Source: Desulfomicrobium baculatum DSM 4028
Lineage (GTDB): Bacteria > Desulfobacterota > Desulfovibrionia > Desulfovibrionales > Desulfomicrobiaceae
Reading direction: 5' to 3'
DNA: 64,000 nucleotides
Assembly (NCBI RefSeq): GCF_000023225.1
Contig: NC_013173.1
Span: 62,001-126,000, forward strand
Positions 36,330 through 45,672 of the stretch are shown in pieces (the first letter of the stretch is position 1; each line of letters begins with the position of its first letter). The notes under the pieces are model-generated. The model was not told the origin of the DNA, did no database searches, and was given only the letters and a program-made list of their open reading frames with translations. A program made the translations under genes and the position numbers.

Positions 36330-37484
36330 ATGCGCGAAAAATTTCTGGTTTTCGGATCGCCACGAATCACCGAGGATGAGATAGAGGAAGTCGTCTCCTG
36401 CCTGCGTAGCGGCTGGATCGGCACTGGCCCGCGGGTGGCCGAGTTCGAGCGGCGTTTTGCCGCATACAAGGACGCCGAGCATGCCGTGGCCGTCAATTCC
36501 TGTACCGCCGCCCTGCATCTGAGCATCCTGGCCGCCGGGATAGGGCCCGGCGACGAGGTCATCACCACGCCGCTGACCTTTTGCGCCTCGGTCAACGCCA
36601 TCATCCATGCCGGGGGCACCCCTGTTCTGGCCGACGTGGATCCGCGCAGCATGAATATTGATCCAAAGAGCGTGAAGACAAAGATCACCTCCCGCACCAA
36701 GGCCATCCTGCCCGTGCATTTCGCAGGTCGGGCCTGCGACATGGATCCGCTCTGCGCCCTGGCCGACGAGCATGGCCTGACGATCATCGAGGACTGCGCC
36801 CACGCCATCGAGACCGAGTACCACGGCCGCAAGGCCGGGTGTTTCGGGGATTTCGGCTGTTTCAGCTTCTACGTGACCAAAAACGTCATCACCGGCGAGG
36901 GCGGACTCATCCTCGCCAGAAAGCCGGAGCATGCGGCCCGGCTCAAGGTTCTGGCCCTGCACGGCATGTCCAGCGACGCCTGGAACCGTTTCGGCGATTC
37001 GGGCTACAAGCATTATCTCGTGACCGAGGCCGGGTTCAAATACAACATGATGGATTTGCAGGCGTCCCTGGGTCTGCGCCAGCTCGACAAGGTCGAAGCG
37101 TACTGGCGGCGGCGGGAGGCTATCTGGGCCCGCTACATGGACGCCCTGGCCGATCTGCCGCTGACTTTGCCCGCGCCCGTCGAAGCGGATACCCGGCATG
37201 CATATCACCTGTATTCCGTGATGGTCGACGAGACGCGAACCGGGATCAGCCGCGATGCCTTCCTGACAGCCATGACGGGGCGCAAGATCGGAGTCGGCGT
37301 GCATTATCTCTCCCTACCCGAGCATCCGTACTACCAGGAGCGCTTCGGGTGGTCGCCGCAGGACTACCCGCACGCGCGTGATATCGGCCGTCAGACCGTG
37401 AGTCTTCCTCTTTCGGCCAAACTGACGGATGAGGATGTGGATGACGTGATCACGGCCGTGCGCGGGGTGCTGGCCAAATCCTGA
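36330..37484 (+). CDS. DegT/DnrJ/EryC1/StrS-family aminotransferase
   Basis: A PLP sugar aminotransferase (384 aa). Landmarks are the N-terminal SGWIGTGPRVAEFE, AVNSCTAALHLSILAAGI, DEVITTPLTFCASVNAI, IIEDCAHAIE, and the PLP lysine in FSFYVTKNVITGEGG. The sequence is closest in feel to ArnB/WecE-like enzymes acting on nucleotide 4-keto-sugars, usually for LPS or surface glycans. No other sugar-nucleotide genes are adjacent, so the substrate is open. It has its own terminator. Confidence 0.88.
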   Translation: MREKFLVFGSPRITEDEIEEVVSCLRSGWIGTGPRVAEFERRFAAYKDAEHAVAVNSCTAALHLSILAAGIGPGDEVITTPLTFCASVNAIIHAGGTPVLADVDPRSMNIDPKSVKTKITSRTKAILPVHFAGRACDMDPLCALADEHGLTIIEDCAHAIETEYHGRKAGCFGDFGCFSFYVTKNVITGEGGLILARKPEHAARLKVLALHGMSSDAWNRFGDSGYKHYLVTEAGFKYNMMDLQASLGLRQLDKVEAYWRRREAIWARYMDALADLPLTLPAPVEADTRHAYHLYSVMVDETRTGISRDAFLTAMTGRKIGVGVHYLSLPEHPYYQERFGWSPQDYPHARDIGRQTVSLPLSAKLTDEDVDDVITAVRGVLAKS

Positions 37485-37514
37485 ATTGCGGAAGACGTGA
37501 TACTGGTTTGACAA

Positions 37515-37558
37515 GGACGGAAAAAAGCAGGTTCATCCGGCTTTTTTCCGTCCTTTTT
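37515..37558. terminator. Bidirectional terminator between the aminotransferase and rarD
   Basis: A perfect 14-bp repeat GGACGGAAAAAAGC (37515-37528) and its complement (37540-37553) is followed by TTTTT. The final T-run overlaps the stop codon of the converging rarD (37557-37559). Confidence 0.9.
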
Positions 37559-38435
37559 ACGTGAGATGGCTCAGTTTGCGCCCAAAGCTCCAGCGTTCGA
37601 TCCAGAACAGCAGCACCGCGATCCAGACCATGCCAAATCCCGTGAACTGGGTGCGGGAAAAAGGCTCGTGGTACATGAAGACGCCAATCAGGAACTGGAT
37701 GGTCGGCGCGATGTATTGCAGAATGCCGATCATGGACAGGGGGATGCGGTGTGCGGCGGCCGCGAACATGACCAGGGGGAAGGTGGTGACCACGCCCGCG
37801 CCGACCAGCAGCAGGTCCGAACCGGCACCTGCATGCAGGAACGCGCTCGTACCCGCTGCCTCGCTCCAGCCAAGCCAGACCAGGGCGGGGGCAAGCAGCA
37901 GCCCCGTCTCCAGGGTCAGGCCTTCAAAAGCGCCGAGCGGTGCCTTTTTCTTGACCAGCCCATAGAGGCTGAAGGTCGTGGCCAGGGACAAGGCGATCCA
38001 GGGCAGGCGGCCATAGTCGAAGGTCAGGTAGATCACGCCCGCCGCCGCCAGCCCCAGAGGCGCCCATTGCAGGGGGCGCAGCCTTTCGCGCATGAAAAAG
38101 ACGCCGAGCAAGACCGAGAGCAGGGGATTTATGAAATATCCCAGGCTCGCCTCCACGATATAGCCCGCGTTGACGCTCCAGACATAGATGAACCAGTTCA
38201 CGCCGATGAGCAGGCTGGCCAGGATGTAGCTGCCCCACACCGCAGGGCTCAGGCTGCTTCGCAATTTCGCGACGCGTCGGGTCAGGATCAGAAAGACGGC
38301 CAGGACCACGAAGGACCAGGTTATGCGGTGGGAGAGCAGCTGGGCTGTGGGCACGTGACCCAGAAGCTTCCAGTAGATGGGCAGCATGCCCCAGCTGACA
38401 TAGGCTCCGATGGCGGCGACAATGCCTGGGTTCAT
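37557..38435 (-). CDS. rarD: EamA-family transporter, RarD type
   Basis: A 292-aa inner-membrane protein with ten hydrophobic segments and the two EamA halves. It starts MNPGIVAAIGAYVSWGMLPIYWKLL, a RarD-type opening, with SHRITWSF and GYFINPLLSVLLGV further on. I use ATG 38435 (AAGGAG upstream). RarD proteins were named from chloramphenicol sensitivity but the substrate is not known. It lies 53 nt downstream of mtgA in the same direction. Confidence 0.88.
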   Translation of the reverse strand: MNPGIVAAIGAYVSWGMLPIYWKLLGHVPTAQLLSHRITWSFVVLAVFLILTRRVAKLRSSLSPAVWGSYILASLLIGVNWFIYVWSVNAGYIVEASLGYFINPLLSVLLGVFFMRERLRPLQWAPLGLAAAGVIYLTFDYGRLPWIALSLATTFSLYGLVKKKAPLGAFEGLTLETGLLLAPALVWLGWSEAAGTSAFLHAGAGSDLLLVGAGVVTTFPLVMFAAAAHRIPLSMIGILQYIAPTIQFLIGVFMYHEPFSRTQFTGFGMVWIAVLLFWIERWSFGRKLSHLT

Positions 38436-38488
38436 GCTCTTTTCTCCTTGGCGGAACGGATGGCGGACATGCGTAATCTCTTTGGCGC

Positions 38489-39250
38489 TCAGTGCCACGC
38501 GATGTGGTTTGGTCCCAGTTGCCTCATTTGGGTCTGCACCCACTGCGCTCTTTGCCGCAGATAGGCGGACGGACGGGATGGCGAAAATTTTCTGGGGCTC
38601 GGGAGCGCAGCGGCCAGCAGGGCCGCCTCGTGCGTGGTCAGTCTGGCGGGCGTCTTGCCGAAGAATCGTTTGGAGGCCGCCCCGACACCGTACGTGCCGT
38701 CACCGAATTCGGCAATATTCAGGTAGACTTCCAAAATCCTTTCCTTGGACCAAAGAAGCTCGATCAGCACCGTGAATCCGGCTTCCAGGGCCTTGCGCAC
38801 ATAGCTGCGCCCGGACCACAGAAAAAGATTCTTGGCCGTTTGCTGAGAGATGGTGCTAGCCCCCCGGACTCTTTGATTCTTTTTGTTATGCTCCACCGCC
38901 CGCGCGATGGCATCGACGTCGAAGCCGAAATGGTTCGGGAAGTTCTGATCCTCCGCCGCCACCACGGCCAGCGCCATGTGCCTCGGGATGCGTCGCAGGG
39001 GCGTCCATTCATGCATAACGGCAGGGCCGGGAGCTGAATCGAGCATCCGCTCCACATGGCGGGTGAGGATGAAGGCGCTGGTGGGCGGCGGCACGAAGCG
39101 CAGGAGCAGGATGACGGCCACTATTCCCGGCAGAATCCAGCCGGCCGCGCGCAGGGCACGGCGAAGCAGGCCCTTTGATGCGGCGTGCTTTTTCGCGGCA
39201 GGGCGGTGCTGGTTGCGCCGGGGGCTGGAAGTGGTTGTCTTGCGTGCCAT
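38489..39250 (-). CDS. mtgA: Monofunctional biosynthetic peptidoglycan transglycosylase
   Basis: GT51 glycosyltransferase polymerising lipid II. The 253-aa protein has a basic N-terminus, one membrane helix (WILPGIVAVILLLRFV) and the catalytic block AAEDQNFPNHFGFD with the key Glu, then GASTISQQTAKNLFLW and LEVYLNIAEFGDGTYGVGAAS. No transpeptidase domain is present, so it is the monofunctional type. The start is uncertain: ATG 39250 gives a normal length but a weak ribosome site; ATG 39295 would add 15 residues. Confidence 0.92.
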   Translation of the reverse strand: MARKTTTSSPRRNQHRPAAKKHAASKGLLRRALRAAGWILPGIVAVILLLRFVPPPTSAFILTRHVERMLDSAPGPAVMHEWTPLRRIPRHMALAVVAAEDQNFPNHFGFDVDAIARAVEHNKKNQRVRGASTISQQTAKNLFLWSGRSYVRKALEAGFTVLIELLWSKERILEVYLNIAEFGDGTYGVGAASKRFFGKTPARLTTHEAALLAAALPSPRKFSPSRPSAYLRQRAQWVQTQMRQLGPNHIAWH

Positions 39251-39359
39251 GTTGGAGCTAGTAGATGTTGCATAGAGGGCGGCGTGCCCGGCCATCGCTT
39301 GTGCGCCGCCGTCATGCCAAAGTCAATCCGCCTTGCGATCCGTAAAACAAAGGACGAAG

Positions 39360-39965
39360 ATGAATCATATCCACAATGAAACGCTGGCCACCATCCATGC
39401 ACGGCACAGCATCCGTCAGTTTGAACCCCGCGACCTGTCCGAGGACATGGTCATGGCCATGCTCGACGCCGCCAATCAGGCCCCTTCGGCTCATAACCGC
39501 CAGTCCTGGAAGTTTGTCATTCTGGAAGGGGACGCCAGGAGCAATCTGGCCGAACTGGTTTCTTCGGCTTCCAAGACGTTCCAGAAACCGGCCTCGTCGC
39601 TGTTGCGCATGGCCGCGCGCAGCATCGCCTCGGCCCCGGTGACCATCGCCGTGATCAACACCGGCGACCTGATCAGCCACGGCACGGAGCTTTTCCATGT
39701 CGACCGGGAGATGGGCTTTGATTTTTTCCGCACCATGGAGATCCAAAGCTCGGCCGCGGCCGTGGAAAACCTGCTGCTGGCCGCGACCTCCATGGGCCTT
39801 GGCGCGGTGTGGCTTGGCATTTTGTACCTGATCAAGGATGAAATCCTGAGCTTTCTGCAGGAGCCCAAGGGCGAGTTCATGGCCGTCATCCCCGTGGGGC
39901 ACCCCGTACGGCCGACCCAGGGGCCCAGCAAGAAGTCTCTTGAGAACGTGATCAAGAAAATCTGA
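39360..39965 (+). CDS. Nitroreductase family FMN-dependent oxidoreductase
   Basis: A 201-aa flavoprotein with the family start [13 protein letters not shown], the [14 protein letters not shown] flavin-binding segment, and the C-terminal [11 protein letters not shown] with AVIPVGHP. It probably reduces nitro compounds or quinones with NAD(P)H. I use ATG 39360 after AAGGACGAAG. It is 16 nt upstream of fumC and may be co-transcribed with it. Confidence 0.9.
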   Translation: MNHIHNETLATIHARHSIRQFEPRDLSEDMVMAMLDAANQAPSAHNRQSWKFVILEGDARSNLAELVSSASKTFQKPASSLLRMAARSIASAPVTIAVINTGDLISHGTELFHVDREMGFDFFRTMEIQSSAAAVENLLLAATSMGLGAVWLGILYLIKDEILSFLQEPKGEFMAVIPVGHPVRPTQGPSKKSLENVIKKI

Positions 39966-39981
39966 ATTTCGCGGGGGCAGC

Positions 39982-41382
39982 ATGACGAAAACGCGTATCG
40001 AGACCGACAGCATGGGGCCCGTCGAGGTGCCGCAGGATCGCTACTGGGGAGCGCAGACCCAGCGCTCTCTGAAATACTTCCGCATAGGCGGCGACCTCAT
40101 GCCCCCGGAGATCATCCATGCCTTCGGCATTTTGAAACTCGCGTCGGCGCAGGCCAATCTGGAATTAGGCAAGCTGTCCCCCCACGTGGCCGAGCCCATC
40201 ATGGCGGCCTGCCGGGAAGTCATGGACGGAAAGCTGGCCGGGCATTTTCCCCTCCATGTCTGGCAGACGGGCAGCGGCACCCAGACCAACATGAACGTGA
40301 ACGAGGTCGTGGCCAACCGGGCAATCGAGCTGCTTGGCGGGGCGCTCGGCAGCAAGACGCCCGTGCATCCCAATGATCACGTCAACATGTCCCAGTCCTC
40401 CAACGACACCTTTCCGGCGGCCATGCACATTGCGGCCGTGCTCATGCTCACGGGCACATTGATCCCGGCCGTGACGGCCATGCATGCCGAGCTTGCACGC
40501 AAGGCCAGGGAGTGGAACGGCATCGTCAAGATCGGCCGCACCCATCTGCAGGACGCCGTGCCCATGACCCTGGGTCAGGAGTTTTCGGGATACGCGGCCC
40601 TGCTGGAGGATAATCTGGAGCGGCTGCGGGGCTGCCTGCCGCATCTGTGCCGACTGGCGCTGGGCGGGACGGCGGTGGGCACGGGACTGGGCACTCCCCC
40701 GGATTTCGCCGAGCTGGCCACGAGTCGGATCGCCGCACTGACGGGGCTGGCGTTCGTGCCGGCCCCGAATTTCTTCGCCGCCCTTTCAGCCCATGACGCC
40801 GTGGTCATGGCTTCGGGAGCCCTCAAAACTCTGGCCGCCTCGCTCATGAAGATCGCCAACGACATCCGCTGGCTGGCCTCGGGTCCGCGCGCGGGGCTCG
40901 GCGAGCTTATCCTGCCCGCCAACGAACCCGGTTCGTCCATCATGCCCGGCAAGGTCAACCCGACCCAGTCCGAGGCCATGACCATGGTCTGCGTGCAGGT
41001 CATGGGCCTGGACGCGGCCATCGTGTTCGCCGGTTCCCAGGGTAATTTCGAGCTGAACGTCTTCAAGCCCGTCATGATCTTCAATCTGCTGACGGGCATG
41101 CGTCTTTTGGCCGATGCCTGCGCAAGCTTCACGGTCCACGCGCTGACGGGCCTTACGCCCGACGTGAACGTCATCGCCCGGCATGTGGGGAATTCGCTCA
41201 TGCTGGTCACGGCCCTCTCGCCGGTCATCGGCTACGACAAGGCCGCCGAGGTGGCGCACAAGGCGCACGCCGAGGGCACAAGCCTGAAAGAGGCCTGCCT
41301 TGAACTCGGCTATCTGGACGGGGAGACGTTTGACGGATTGGTCCGGCCGCTTCGGATGGCCAGGCCGCATGAGGCCGGGTGA
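39982..41382 (+). CDS. fumC: Fumarate hydratase class II
   Basis: Iron-free fumarase converting fumarate to malate. The 466-aa protein has the superfamily signature [20 protein letters not shown] near residue 315, [14 protein letters not shown] and [16 protein letters not shown] (catalytic His). A class II enzyme is oxygen-stable, notable beside the oxygen-sensitive Kor complex further on. Aspartase and adenylosuccinate lyase share the fold, but [10 protein letters not shown] with [17 protein letters not shown] favours fumarase. The 3' end runs into short tandem repeats. Confidence 0.95.
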   Translation: MTKTRIETDSMGPVEVPQDRYWGAQTQRSLKYFRIGGDLMPPEIIHAFGILKLASAQANLELGKLSPHVAEPIMAACREVMDGKLAGHFPLHVWQTGSGTQTNMNVNEVVANRAIELLGGALGSKTPVHPNDHVNMSQSSNDTFPAAMHIAAVLMLTGTLIPAVTAMHAELARKAREWNGIVKIGRTHLQDAVPMTLGQEFSGYAALLEDNLERLRGCLPHLCRLALGGTAVGTGLGTPPDFAELATSRIAALTGLAFVPAPNFFAALSAHDAVVMASGALKTLAASLMKIANDIRWLASGPRAGLGELILPANEPGSSIMPGKVNPTQSEAMTMVCVQVMGLDAAIVFAGSQGNFELNVFKPVMIFNLLTGMRLLADACASFTVHALTGLTPDVNVIARHVGNSLMLVTALSPVIGYDKAAEVAHKAHAEGTSLKEACLELGYLDGETFDGLVRPLRMARPHEAG

Positions 41383-41410
41383 GGCCGAGTGAGGCTGGGT
41401 GAGAACGGAT
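41371..41410 (+). repeat. Four degenerate 10-bp tandem repeats at the fumC end
   Basis: GAGGCCGGGT, GAGGCCGAGT, GAGGCTGGGT and GAGAACGGAT follow one another in register. The first contains the start of the fumC stop codon. It could shift the stop by slippage, or be without function. Confidence 0.75.
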
Positions 41411-41416
41411 GAGTTG

Positions 41417-41446
41417 CCCGCCATTCCTGTTTTCAAGAATGGCGGG
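41417..41446. terminator. Hairpin between the converging fumC and WaaE-like genes
   Basis: CCCGCCATTC (41417-41426) and its perfect complement (41437-41446) with a 10-nt loop. There is no T-run on either side, so it is a weak or Rho-assisted terminator at best. Confidence 0.5.
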
Positions 41447-41454
41447 TCCGGGTA

Positions 41455-42222
41455 TCAGGAGTCGCGGTGTTTCGCGGTTCCAAGCTCCGCCAGCCGGATA
41501 TACTTCTGGAACGCGTAGAAAAACGAATTGACCGCCAGCACGAAGCCGGCCTTGCCGTCCAGAAATCCGCGCCGGAAGAAATAAATCTTCATGAACCTGG
41601 CCAGCCCGTGGCCGACCGCCGTGGCCACGCCCGCCCGCTTTCCCTTGGCGTGCATTTCCTCGGCGGCGATCTGCGTGTAGTAATTTATCTTTTCCACATG
41701 CTGCTTCAGGTTTTCGTACGGGTAGTGGATGATGTCTCCGGCCAGACGCCGGGTTTTTCCTTTTGGTTCAAATCCGTAGTGCGGACCCGAAACATGCACG
41801 CCCGTGTCGGCCAGTTTGAAGACCCGGGGCAGCAGATCCGGGTACCAGCCGCTGTGACGCAGGAAACGGTCGAAATAGAAGGACGTGCGGGGGCAGAGAA
41901 AGGCGCTCATGTCTGCCGGGTCCTGCAGCGCCTGGATGACGGACGCCCGCAGTTCGGCCGACAATATCTCGTCCTGATCGAGGGAGACCACCCAGGGCGT
42001 GGTGATGCGCGCGAAGGCGAACTCGAACTGCTTCTTGGGGCCGGGCCAGGGGTTGACCAGCACGCGGGCCTTGCGGGCGGCGGCGATGTCGTGCGTCGCG
42101 TCCGTGCTGCCGGAGTCCACGACCAGGATCTGGTCGCAGAAATCAAGGGACGCGAGGCAGGCGCCCAGATGCTTCGCTCCGTTCAGGGTCAGGACCAGGC
42201 CTGTGACTTCCGGTTTAGCCAA
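41455..42222 (-). CDS. GT2 glycosyltransferase, WaaE/KdtX-like LPS core type
   Basis: A 255-aa family 2 transferase. It has [21 protein letters not shown], then [15 protein letters not shown] (first Asp motif) and [13 protein letters not shown] (DxD-like metal motif), with [18 protein letters not shown], a stretch I know from WaaE-type LPS core transferases. The start is TTG 42222, overlapping the tmk stop by 8 nt, with GGAGG upstream in tmk. Linked to tmk only by position. Confidence 0.85.
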   Translation of the reverse strand: MAKPEVTGLVLTLNGAKHLGACLASLDFCDQILVVDSGSTDATHDIAAARKARVLVNPWPGPKKQFEFAFARITTPWVVSLDQDEILSAELRASVIQALQDPADMSAFLCPRTSFYFDRFLRHSGWYPDLLPRVFKLADTGVHVSGPHYGFEPKGKTRRLAGDIIHYPYENLKQHVEKINYYTQIAAEEMHAKGKRAGVATAVGHGLARFMKIYFFRRGFLDGKAGFVLAVNSFFYAFQKYIRLAELGTAKHRDS

Positions 42223-42850
42223 GGCCTTTTTCCTCCAGGCCGCGCAGGATGGAATCAAACACGGCGTCCGGATTCCTGCCCGCGTCCACGACCAGGAAGC
42301 GGCCGCGGTGCAGGGCGGCCCAGGTCAGGTAGCCTTCGCGGATGCGGGTGTGGAAGGCCATGCTCTCGGCCTCGAAGCGGCCTTCGGTGGCGGTCTTGTT
42401 GTCCTGCATGTTGCGGGTCAGGGCGCGCCTCAGGCCGATCTCCGGCTCCACGTCCAGGAGGATCGTCATGTCGGGCCAGAGTCCCTGCACCGCCACGTCG
42501 TTCAAGTGGTGCAACAGGCTCGGGTCAAGGCCGCGTCCGTAGCCCTGGTAGACCACGGTGGAGTCGGCAAAGCGGTCGCAGATCACGGTGCGTCCGTCTT
42601 CCATGGCCGGGCGGATGACCGAGGACACGTGCTGGGCGCGGTCGGCCAGATACAGGAAAAGTTCGCTGGTGGAGGACAGGTCGCTGTTCTTGGGATCGAG
42701 CAGGATGCGGCGCAATTCCTTGCCCAGGCGGCTGCCGCCGGGCTCAAGAGTGTGCAGGACGTCGTGTCCCTGACGCACGAAATGTTCGATGAGCTTTTTG
42801 CACTGCGTGGATTTTCCGCAGCCCTCCATGCCTTCAAAAGTAAGAAACAT
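42215..42850 (-). CDS. tmk: Thymidylate kinase
   Basis: Phosphorylates dTMP to dTDP. The 211-aa protein has P-loop [10 protein letters not shown] near residues 6-15, [10 protein letters not shown], the [16 protein letters not shown] nucleoside motif, and a LID-like region ([19 protein letters not shown]). It lies 12 nt after the HD/OB gene and overlaps the WaaE-like gene, forming a three-gene run. Confidence 0.96.
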   Translation of the reverse strand: MFLTFEGMEGCGKSTQCKKLIEHFVRQGHDVLHTLEPGGSRLGKELRRILLDPKNSDLSSTSELFLYLADRAQHVSSVIRPAMEDGRTVICDRFADSTVVYQGYGRGLDPSLLHHLNDVAVQGLWPDMTILLDVEPEIGLRRALTRNMQDNKTATEGRFEAESMAFHTRIREGYLTWAALHRGRFLVVDAGRNPDAVFDSILRGLEEKGLG

Positions 42851-42862
42851 ACCTCCCCCTCC

Positions 42863-43948
42863 TTACGAGTTGCCGGATGTTGCGGTGATGCCCATAGCCT
42901 TCAAAAGCGATGATTCCCCGGACCTGGGCGCCGTCTTCTTCGGCGTTTTGGGCTCGGGCTCCGGCGCCCTGGCCGGGACCGGCGTGCGCATGGGCTGATA
43001 CAGGTAGCGGCCAAGAGTACGGTGATATTCGCTCCAGCCGCTGACCTCCTCACCATCGGGCGCGGTCAGGGCTCCATGCACGGTATTGATCTTGGCGTCC
43101 AGATTATCCGCGTAGTGCAGGATGAACGCCTCCACGGTCTGCGGCAGGCAGGGCGAACCAAAGGCCAGCTCCCCGTGGTGGGCGATGATCAGGTGCTTCA
43201 AATGCATGGCCAGGTCTTCAGGCAGGTCTTTGGTCTTGCGCAGAAAAGGCTCCAGGACTTCCAGGCCGATCTGGATGTGCCCCAGCAGGCGGCCGGCATC
43301 GGTGTATTCGCGGCTGATGCCGTGGGAGAGTTCGAAAGCCTTGCCCAGATCGTGGAACAGGGCGGCCACGAGCAGAATCTCCTTGTCCACCTGCGGATAA
43401 AGCTCCGACAAGGCCTTGCAGATGCGCATGATGGCCAGGGTGTGTTCCAGCAGCCCCCCGGCGTAGGCGTGATGAATGGCTTTGGCCCCGGGCGCGCTCA
43501 AAATGGACGCGCGGATGTGTTCGTCGTGCAGCACGCTCTTGCACAGGGTTTTCCAGGGCTTGAAGGTCAGTTCGGCGTGCAGGAATTCTTCCATGTCCTG
43601 CAGGAGTTCCTCCGGGGGAATGGCGGAGGACGGCACGAAGTCGGTCAGGTCCAGGCCCGCTTCGCTCGGGTCGATGACGGCCATGTCGCTTATGTTCATC
43701 TGCAGCTGGTCCTTGAAGGAGGCCACCTGTCCGTTCACGGCCACGAACTGCTCGGGCTGGAGGGCGTCGAATTGCTGGCTCTGGGGGAACCAGATCCGGG
43801 CTTCGATGTTGCCGGTGCGGTCCGTCAGGGTCAGTTGCCAATAGGGGCCGTTCTTGGCTTCCTTTCGCTGGGCCTTGGAAAGGGCAAATACCTCGGAAAT
43901 CGAATTTCCTTCATCCAAATCGCGTACGTAGGTTTTTTTGTGCTTCAT
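42863..43948 (-). CDS. OB-fold plus HD-domain protein (YhaM-like exonuclease type)
   Basis: A 361-aa protein with an N-terminal OB fold (YWQLTLTDRTGNIEARIW, VNGQVASFKDQLQMNI) and a central HD domain (GGLLEHTLAIMRICKAL, then AALFHDLGKAFEL and LIIAHHGELAFGSP). This matches YhaM/CBF1-type 3'-5' exoribonucleases. The C-terminus (about 320-361) is basic, proline-rich and probably disordered. I use ATG 43948; AGGA is 11 nt upstream. It starts the run HD-tmk-WaaE-like. Confidence 0.85.
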   Translation of the reverse strand: MKHKKTYVRDLDEGNSISEVFALSKAQRKEAKNGPYWQLTLTDRTGNIEARIWFPQSQQFDALQPEQFVAVNGQVASFKDQLQMNISDMAVIDPSEAGLDLTDFVPSSAIPPEELLQDMEEFLHAELTFKPWKTLCKSVLHDEHIRASILSAPGAKAIHHAYAGGLLEHTLAIMRICKALSELYPQVDKEILLVAALFHDLGKAFELSHGISREYTDAGRLLGHIQIGLEVLEPFLRKTKDLPEDLAMHLKHLIIAHHGELAFGSPCLPQTVEAFILHYADNLDAKINTVHGALTAPDGEEVSGWSEYHRTLGRYLYQPMRTPVPARAPEPEPKTPKKTAPRSGESSLLKAMGITATSGNS

Positions 43949-44196
43949 TAAGTTGCTATTCCTGCATGCATGGGGTAATGGCGCAAACGAGGGCGAGGTC
44001 AATATTTTCTATAATAATTGGGCAGTTGCACAATATTTAAAAGATTTTCGCGTGATCGTTTCCCACATCGTCTACAGGCAAGTTTTCAACTTTGGCAAGA
44101 GGCCGGGCGTATCCGGCCGGATTGACGACCAGAATTGGCGGGGCGTGTCCTTTTTTCATACCCACGAAAGAAACCCCAACACTTTATCGAGCGGTT

Positions 44197-44541
44197 ATGT
44201 CCAAAAAGAAAGGTCAAGCAAAGGTGACGATTTATCCGGATTGGTGTAAGGGCTGCGGAATATGCGCGGCTTTTTGCCCGTCCAAGGTGCTCGAACTCTG
44301 GCCGGATGGCAAAGCGCATGTGGTGCGCGAGGAAGACTGCGTGAATTGCGGATTCTGTGAGCTGCATTGCCCGGATTTCGCGATCTCCGTGACCCCCAAG
44401 GAGGTCAGCCGCAGAAAGACCGACGCGTTCGATGCCTCGCAAGGCGGGCCTCTGGACCCGTCCGCGGGCACCGACCCGGGGCCGGAGGAAAATGTTGGAA
44501 CACCTAACCGGGAAGACGAACATGGCGACAAAAAAGCGTAA
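44197..44541 (+). CDS. korD: 2-oxoacid:ferredoxin oxidoreductase delta (ferredoxin) subunit
   Basis: A 114-aa two-cluster ferredoxin. Clusters bind at C17, C20, C23, C27 and C48, C51, C54, C58 (CKGCGICAAFCP and CVNCGFCELHCP). The tail beyond residue 65 is acidic and disordered. It is the electron-carrying subunit of the KorDABC complex and overlaps korA by 20 nt. An in-frame extension upstream to 44092 lacks a ribosome site and family similarity. Confidence 0.92.
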   Translation: MSKKKGQAKVTIYPDWCKGCGICAAFCPSKVLELWPDGKAHVVREEDCVNCGFCELHCPDFAISVTPKEVSRRKTDAFDASQGGPLDPSAGTDPGPEENVGTPNREDEHGDKKA

Positions 44542-45670
44542 GAAAACGGAAATATTCGCCCTCGGCAACGAGGCTGTGGTCGAGGGTGCGCTCCTGGCGG
44601 GCTGCAACTTCTATGCGGGCTACCCCATAACGCCGTCCACGGAAATCGCGGAGGTCATGTCCTCGCGGCTGCCCCTGGTCAAGGACGGGGTGTTCATCCA
44701 GATGGAAGACGAGATCGCCAGCATGGGCGCCGTCATCGGTGCGTCCCTGGCCGGACGCAAGGCCATGACCGCGACTTCGGGACCTGGTTTTTCCCTCATG
44801 CAGGAGAATCTCGGCTACGCCTGCATGACCGAAGTGCCCCTGGTCGTGGTCAACGTCATGCGCGGGGGACCCAGCACCGGGCTGCCGACAAGCCCGGCCC
44901 AGGGCGATGTGCAGCAGGCCCGCTGGGGCTGTCATGGTGATCATCCCATCATCGTCCTCTCGGCCAGCGACGTGCAGGAATGTCTGGAAATGACCGTGGT
45001 CGCCTTCAATTTCGCCGAAAAATACCGCACGCCCGTTATCCTGCTTCTGGATGAGATCACGGCCCACACCCGGGAAAAGATCTCCATCCCCGGGCCGGAG
45101 GATTTTGAGATCCTGGCGCGGGTCACTCCGTCCATGCCGCCTGAATGGTACGTCTCCTACGAGGAGACCATGCGCGGGGTCCCGGCCTTGCCGCCGCTCG
45201 GCTCCGGGTACCGTTTCCATGTCACGGGCCTGACCCATGACCAGAACGGATTCCCCACTTCCAAGCCGGACGAGGTCAAGGCGCTGATGCACCGTCAGTT
45301 CCGCAAGATCGACCAGTTCTTTTACGATATTCAGCTTTTTGACGAGGTTGGTTGCGAGGACGCCGAAGTGGTCGTCGTGGCTTACGGCTGCGTGGCCCGT
45401 TCGGCCGAGCTTGCCGTGCACATGGCCCGCGAGCGCGGGGTCAAGGCGGGGCTTCTGAAGCTCAAGACCCTGTTTCCCTTTCCCAAAACCGCGGTGCAGA
45501 CCCTGGCCCGGCAGTGCAAGGCGCTCATTGTGCCGGAGATGAACATGGGCCAGATCTCGCGCGAGGTGAAGCGGGTCAACAACGGCCTGACCCACGTCAT
45601 TACCAACAACCGCGTCGACGGCCAGATCATCACCCCTTCGGAAATCTTCAAAAACATCATGCAGGCGTGA
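44522..45670 (+). CDS. korA: 2-oxoglutarate (2-oxoacid):ferredoxin oxidoreductase alpha subunit
   Basis: Oxidises a 2-oxoacid to the acyl-CoA with ferredoxin reduction. The 382-aa subunit has GNEAVVEGALLAGCNFYAGYPITPSTEI at its start (read in blocks: GNEAVVEGALLAG and YAGYPITPSTEI), MEDEIASMGAVIGASLAGRKA, TSGPGFSLMQE, and a C-terminal VVVAYGCVARSA. The architecture of separate subunits with a small ferredoxin favours 2-oxoglutarate over pyruvate. I use ATG 44522; ATG 44492 with GGAGG only 3 nt away is an alternative. Confidence 0.92.
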   Translation: MATKKRKKTEIFALGNEAVVEGALLAGCNFYAGYPITPSTEIAEVMSSRLPLVKDGVFIQMEDEIASMGAVIGASLAGRKAMTATSGPGFSLMQENLGYACMTEVPLVVVNVMRGGPSTGLPTSPAQGDVQQARWGCHGDHPIIVLSASDVQECLEMTVVAFNFAEKYRTPVILLLDEITAHTREKISIPGPEDFEILARVTPSMPPEWYVSYEETMRGVPALPPLGSGYRFHVTGLTHDQNGFPTSKPDEVKALMHRQFRKIDQFFYDIQLFDEVGCEDAEVVVVAYGCVARSAELAVHMARERGVKAGLLKLKTLFPFPKTAVQTLARQCKALIVPEMNMGQISREVKRVNNGLTHVITNNRVDGQIITPSEIFKNIMQA

Positions 45671-45672
45671 CC

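Noticed and set aside
41371-41410. Repeat array considered as CRISPR
   Set aside because: Units are 10 bp, degenerate and without spacers.
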